Below are positions 62,042-64,000 of a stretch of 64,000 nucleotides of DNA, in pieces; the stretch's first letter is position 1, and each line of letters starts with the position of its first letter. The stretch is from Bacteriovorax sp. PP10 (GTDB lineage: Bacteria > Bdellovibrionota > Bacteriovoracia > Bacteriovoracales > Bacteriovoracaceae). The stretch lies in NCBI RefSeq assembly GCF_035013165.1, contig NZ_JAYGJQ010000002.1:1364001-1428000 (forward strand). Reading direction: 5' to 3'. Both the position numbers and the translations under genes were made by a program. The notes under the pieces were generated by a model that saw nothing but the letters and a program-made list of their open reading frames with translations, was not told the DNA's origin and ran no database searches.

Positions 62042-63469
62042 ATGAACAAAAATAAAAAATTATGCATGATTGGATTCGCCGTAACGGGTGGAGTTCTGTT
62101 TACTGCTTTTCAAAATTTTACTGATGTTACGAATCCAGGTGCTAAGGCCTGTTCAGTTGCTAAAGTGAATGAACTACTTGAACCAGCAACTGATACAAAG
62201 TGGATTGTAAAACTTAATTGTTCAACAAAACTTCCTGCAGCTCAACAGATTACAAAGCAGATTATTTATGAAGGAAAGGCCGCTTCGGGGGCAACCCTGG
62301 ATTGTGCTGGTAGCACGATTTATAAAGCTGGTGCAGATGCACTGGTTATCCGTTCTAAAGTTGTGATGAAAGATAATGTGAAAACATGGGAGCGCCCTGA
62401 AAATGTAACAGTAAAAAACTGTAACATTCAAGGGGGAGTGAGAATTTACGGTATGGCAAAAAATGGTGAAGGATTAGACTTGAGAGAGTCTTCGCGCCAG
62501 GATGCAAATCATTCAAAAAGAGCGAAAGATAATGCCCCTAAAAATATTATGCTCCATAAAATTAAAATCGCTAGTGAAGGACGTATCGCTCTGTATATAT
62601 CACCGGGGGTAACTTTTGTAACATTACAGAATTCTTCTATTTCCGGAAATTCTCCACTTGCAGTGTATCTTGATGCTGAATCAGCAAATAATTCTTTTTT
62701 AAATAATTCGATCAATACTGTAACTGAAAAACGTGAGTTGTTTGCGATTGATGGTTCGGCCAATAATATTATTCAGGGAAATAAATTCTCAAGCTTAAGT
62801 AACGGTGGAATTTATGTTTACAGAAACTGTGGAGAAGGTGGGACTATCCGCCATCAAACACCTTCGGGAAACAAAATTCAGGATAATATTTTCTATTACA
62901 ATAAATACAAAGGTGGAAATCCTTCAATTTTATTAGGATCAAGAAATGGTAATAGAAAATACTGTGATCTTGACAATGGCTTTCCTTGGGGAAGTAGTGT
63001 GAACGACGGCGACTATGCTAGAAATAATATAGTTACAGGAAACAAAATTTACGTGAGAAGTGTTAACGATATGATTGTTTCAAATCACTCGAGCAACCAA
63101 GTCAATACAAACTATACTGTGACTGCTGCAACAGTAAATAGTGTAGGTGCACCACCTGTTGTAACTAAGCCCATCGTAACGTCACCAGGGAATTCATGTC
63201 AGGCGATTTCAAAATCATGTGGATACGATATGGGCCTTTACCGTGATGGACAAAGAGGAGGCGTAAAAGGGTATTTAAAACGCGATAATAAATGTAATTA
63301 TTCTGTAAGAGTCACTGCAAGTAAAAATGGCGCAGACTCTGGTTTTATCAATGCTAAATCTGTTCAAGTGGTTGGTGATCGTGGATACCGTTATACGGCG
63401 AAGATTGCGAATAATGAATTTGTGGTAACGTCATCTGCTGGTCAGGAAGTTTGTCAGATCAATCTATAA
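62042..63469 (+). CDS. Secreted parallel beta-helix protein (475 aa)
   Basis: N-terminal signal or anchor (about 1-22), then right-handed beta-helix repeats around 130-350 (VKNCNIQGGVRIYG, NSFLNNSINTV, NNIIQGNKFSS, NKIQDNIFYYNKY, NNIVTGNKIYVRS), the NNxxxxNxI rungs typical of pectate-lyase-like folds. A Pro/Thr linker (about 370-385) leads to a C-terminal domain with four cysteines (SCQAISKSCGYD, NKCNYS, EVCQINL). GGAG lies 6 nt before the ATG. It may bind or cleave polysaccharide; no catalytic residues are identified. Confidence 0.75.
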   Translation: MNKNKKLCMIGFAVTGGVLFTAFQNFTDVTNPGAKACSVAKVNELLEPATDTKWIVKLNCSTKLPAAQQITKQIIYEGKAASGATLDCAGSTIYKAGADALVIRSKVVMKDNVKTWERPENVTVKNCNIQGGVRIYGMAKNGEGLDLRESSRQDANHSKRAKDNAPKNIMLHKIKIASEGRIALYISPGVTFVTLQNSSISGNSPLAVYLDAESANNSFLNNSINTVTEKRELFAIDGSANNIIQGNKFSSLSNGGIYVYRNCGEGGTIRHQTPSGNKIQDNIFYYNKYKGGNPSILLGSRNGNRKYCDLDNGFPWGSSVNDGDYARNNIVTGNKIYVRSVNDMIVSNHSSNQVNTNYTVTAATVNSVGAPPVVTKPIVTSPGNSCQAISKSCGYDMGLYRDGQRGGVKGYLKRDNKCNYSVRVTASKNGADSGFINAKSVQVVGDRGYRYTAKIANNEFVVTSSAGQEVCQINL

Positions 63470-63477
63470 GTATTTTT

Positions 63478-63505
63478 CTAAGTCCGGGGTAAAACTCGGA
63501 CTTAG
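63478..63505. terminator. Bidirectional terminator between convergent genes
   Basis: CTAAGTCCG (63478-63486) pairs with CGGACTTAG (63497-63505); TATTTTT flanks on both strands. It spans the stop codon of the GNAT gene. Confidence 0.85.
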
Positions 63506-63942
63506 ATATTTTTATACATCAAAACATGCATCCCAATTCCTTCAATTTCAAACGGCTCAGCACTGAACGTTTTGAATCCTACTTTTTCGTAAAATCCAAT
63601 CGCTGTTACACGGGCATTACACCACAATAACGTGCAAAAGTTTTGTTTGATAACCGGGAAGGCCATATTCAGAAGTTCTGAACTTAAACCTTGTCCCTGG
63701 AATTCCGGGAGAGTGGCCATACCACGAAGTTGGTATTGGTGAAGGTCGGGAAAGTTTGTATTTCTGTCGTAGTAAAAACTTGCAACAGAAACTAATTGAG
63801 ATTCAATGAAAGCACCAAGGTGAAATGAAATATCTTCATCTTCATCGTGTTCAAACTTTGATTTTTTTAGATCATGGTCCGGAGTCAACACCTGTTGCCT
63901 GATCGGATATGTATCTGATGCATTTAATCTTAAAACTTTCAT
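63502..63942 (-). CDS. GNAT-family N-acetyltransferase
   Basis: A 146-aa cytosolic protein with GNAT motif A (LRGMATLPEFQGQGLSSELL, the acetyl-CoA QxxGxG/S loop) and motif B (NARVTAIGFYEKVGF). It transfers an acetyl group to an unknown amine. Monocistronic by its flanks. Confidence 0.85.
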   Translation of the reverse strand: MKVLRLNASDTYPIRQQVLTPDHDLKKSKFEHDEDEDISFHLGAFIESQLVSVASFYYDRNTNFPDLHQYQLRGMATLPEFQGQGLSSELLNMAFPVIKQNFCTLLWCNARVTAIGFYEKVGFKTFSAEPFEIEGIGMHVLMYKNI

Positions 63943-63952
63943 ATTAAAATTT

Positions 63953-64000
63953 TATAATATGCTTTTATGGCATTGTCATTTTTTGTTTTGTTTAATGACT
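63953..64000 (+). promoter_or_regulatory. -10 box and possible leaderless start at window edge
   Basis: TATAAT (63953-63958) is followed after 8 nt by ATG at 63967, which opens a frame (MALSFFVLFND) to the right edge. The spacing equals that at 9980 and 18031. Too little sequence remains to confirm a gene. Confidence 0.3.

Overview
This 64-kb window is AT-rich bacterial chromosome (roughly 38-40% G+C by eye), densely coded on both strands, with no integrase, transposase, CRISPR array or phage module. The content suggests a Bdellovibrio-like predatory bacterium, most likely of the Bacteriovorax/Peredibacter group. Reasons: many small secreted proteins without recognisable families, a TIGR02147-type regulator paired with a secreted protein, very large tail-fibre-like surface lipoproteins, and genes for sphingolipid synthesis, a lipid class known from Bacteriovorax (Bdellovibrio) stolpii. 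The taxonomic placement is an inference.

Layout. 1-8000: end of a rhodanese gene with an apparent ATT start, a nitroreductase, tRNA-Phe(GAA), an alpha/beta hydrolase, small secreted proteins, an OmpR-type two-component pair, apt and a YceI protein. 8000-18000: a LysR regulator divergent from yceI, a fatty-acid hydroxylase with a PAP2 phosphatase, a histidine kinase translationally coupled to a periplasmic solute-binding protein, then a three-gene operon that reads as serine palmitoyltransferase, ceramide synthase (GNAT type) and ceramide reductase; a PilZ protein follows. 18000-30700: DUF2797 protein, pepN, and two paralogous giant fibre lipoproteins (1025 and 1424 aa) with a LamG protein and a DUF4442 protein between them; both fibre genes have sigma-28 (FliA)-like promoters. 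30600-39500: secreted proteins including a clan-CD (caspase/legumain-like) peptidase, class II fructose-bisphosphate aldolase, a fused 2-oxoacid dehydrogenase E1, an HD-GYP-like protein, and a single-gene cassette flanked by a 28-nt direct repeat that copies the 3' end of the HD gene. 39600-45050: a FecR / TPR-outer-membrane / CHASE2-adenylate-cyclase set. 45250-49650: beta-barrel proteins, hemF, an EamA transporter, a lipoprotein and a 49-aa small protein. 49650-55400: a complete Rrf2-sufB-sufC-sufD-sufS-nfu operon. 55600-64000: secreted proteins, a GlpG-like rhomboid, a TIGR02147 regulator, a signal peptidase II fused to a HAMP-like tail, a beta-helix protein and a GNAT enzyme.

How it fits together. 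The strongest system is ceramide biosynthesis: condensation (Spt), N-acylation (bCerS), reduction (CerR), plus a nearby FA2H-like hydroxylase that could make the 2-hydroxy acyl chains reported for Bacteriovorax sphingolipids. The second theme is surface and envelope signalling: FliA-like promoters in front of fibre lipoproteins and secreted proteins (as expected for motile attack-phase expression), a CHASE2 cyclase next to FecR and an outer-membrane protein, a kinase coupled to a binding protein, and an LspA-HAMP fusion. Several genes appear to be expressed from leaderless mRNAs with a recurring TATAAT-N8-ATG spacing. Two related structured elements sit over the stop codons of two unrelated secreted-protein genes.
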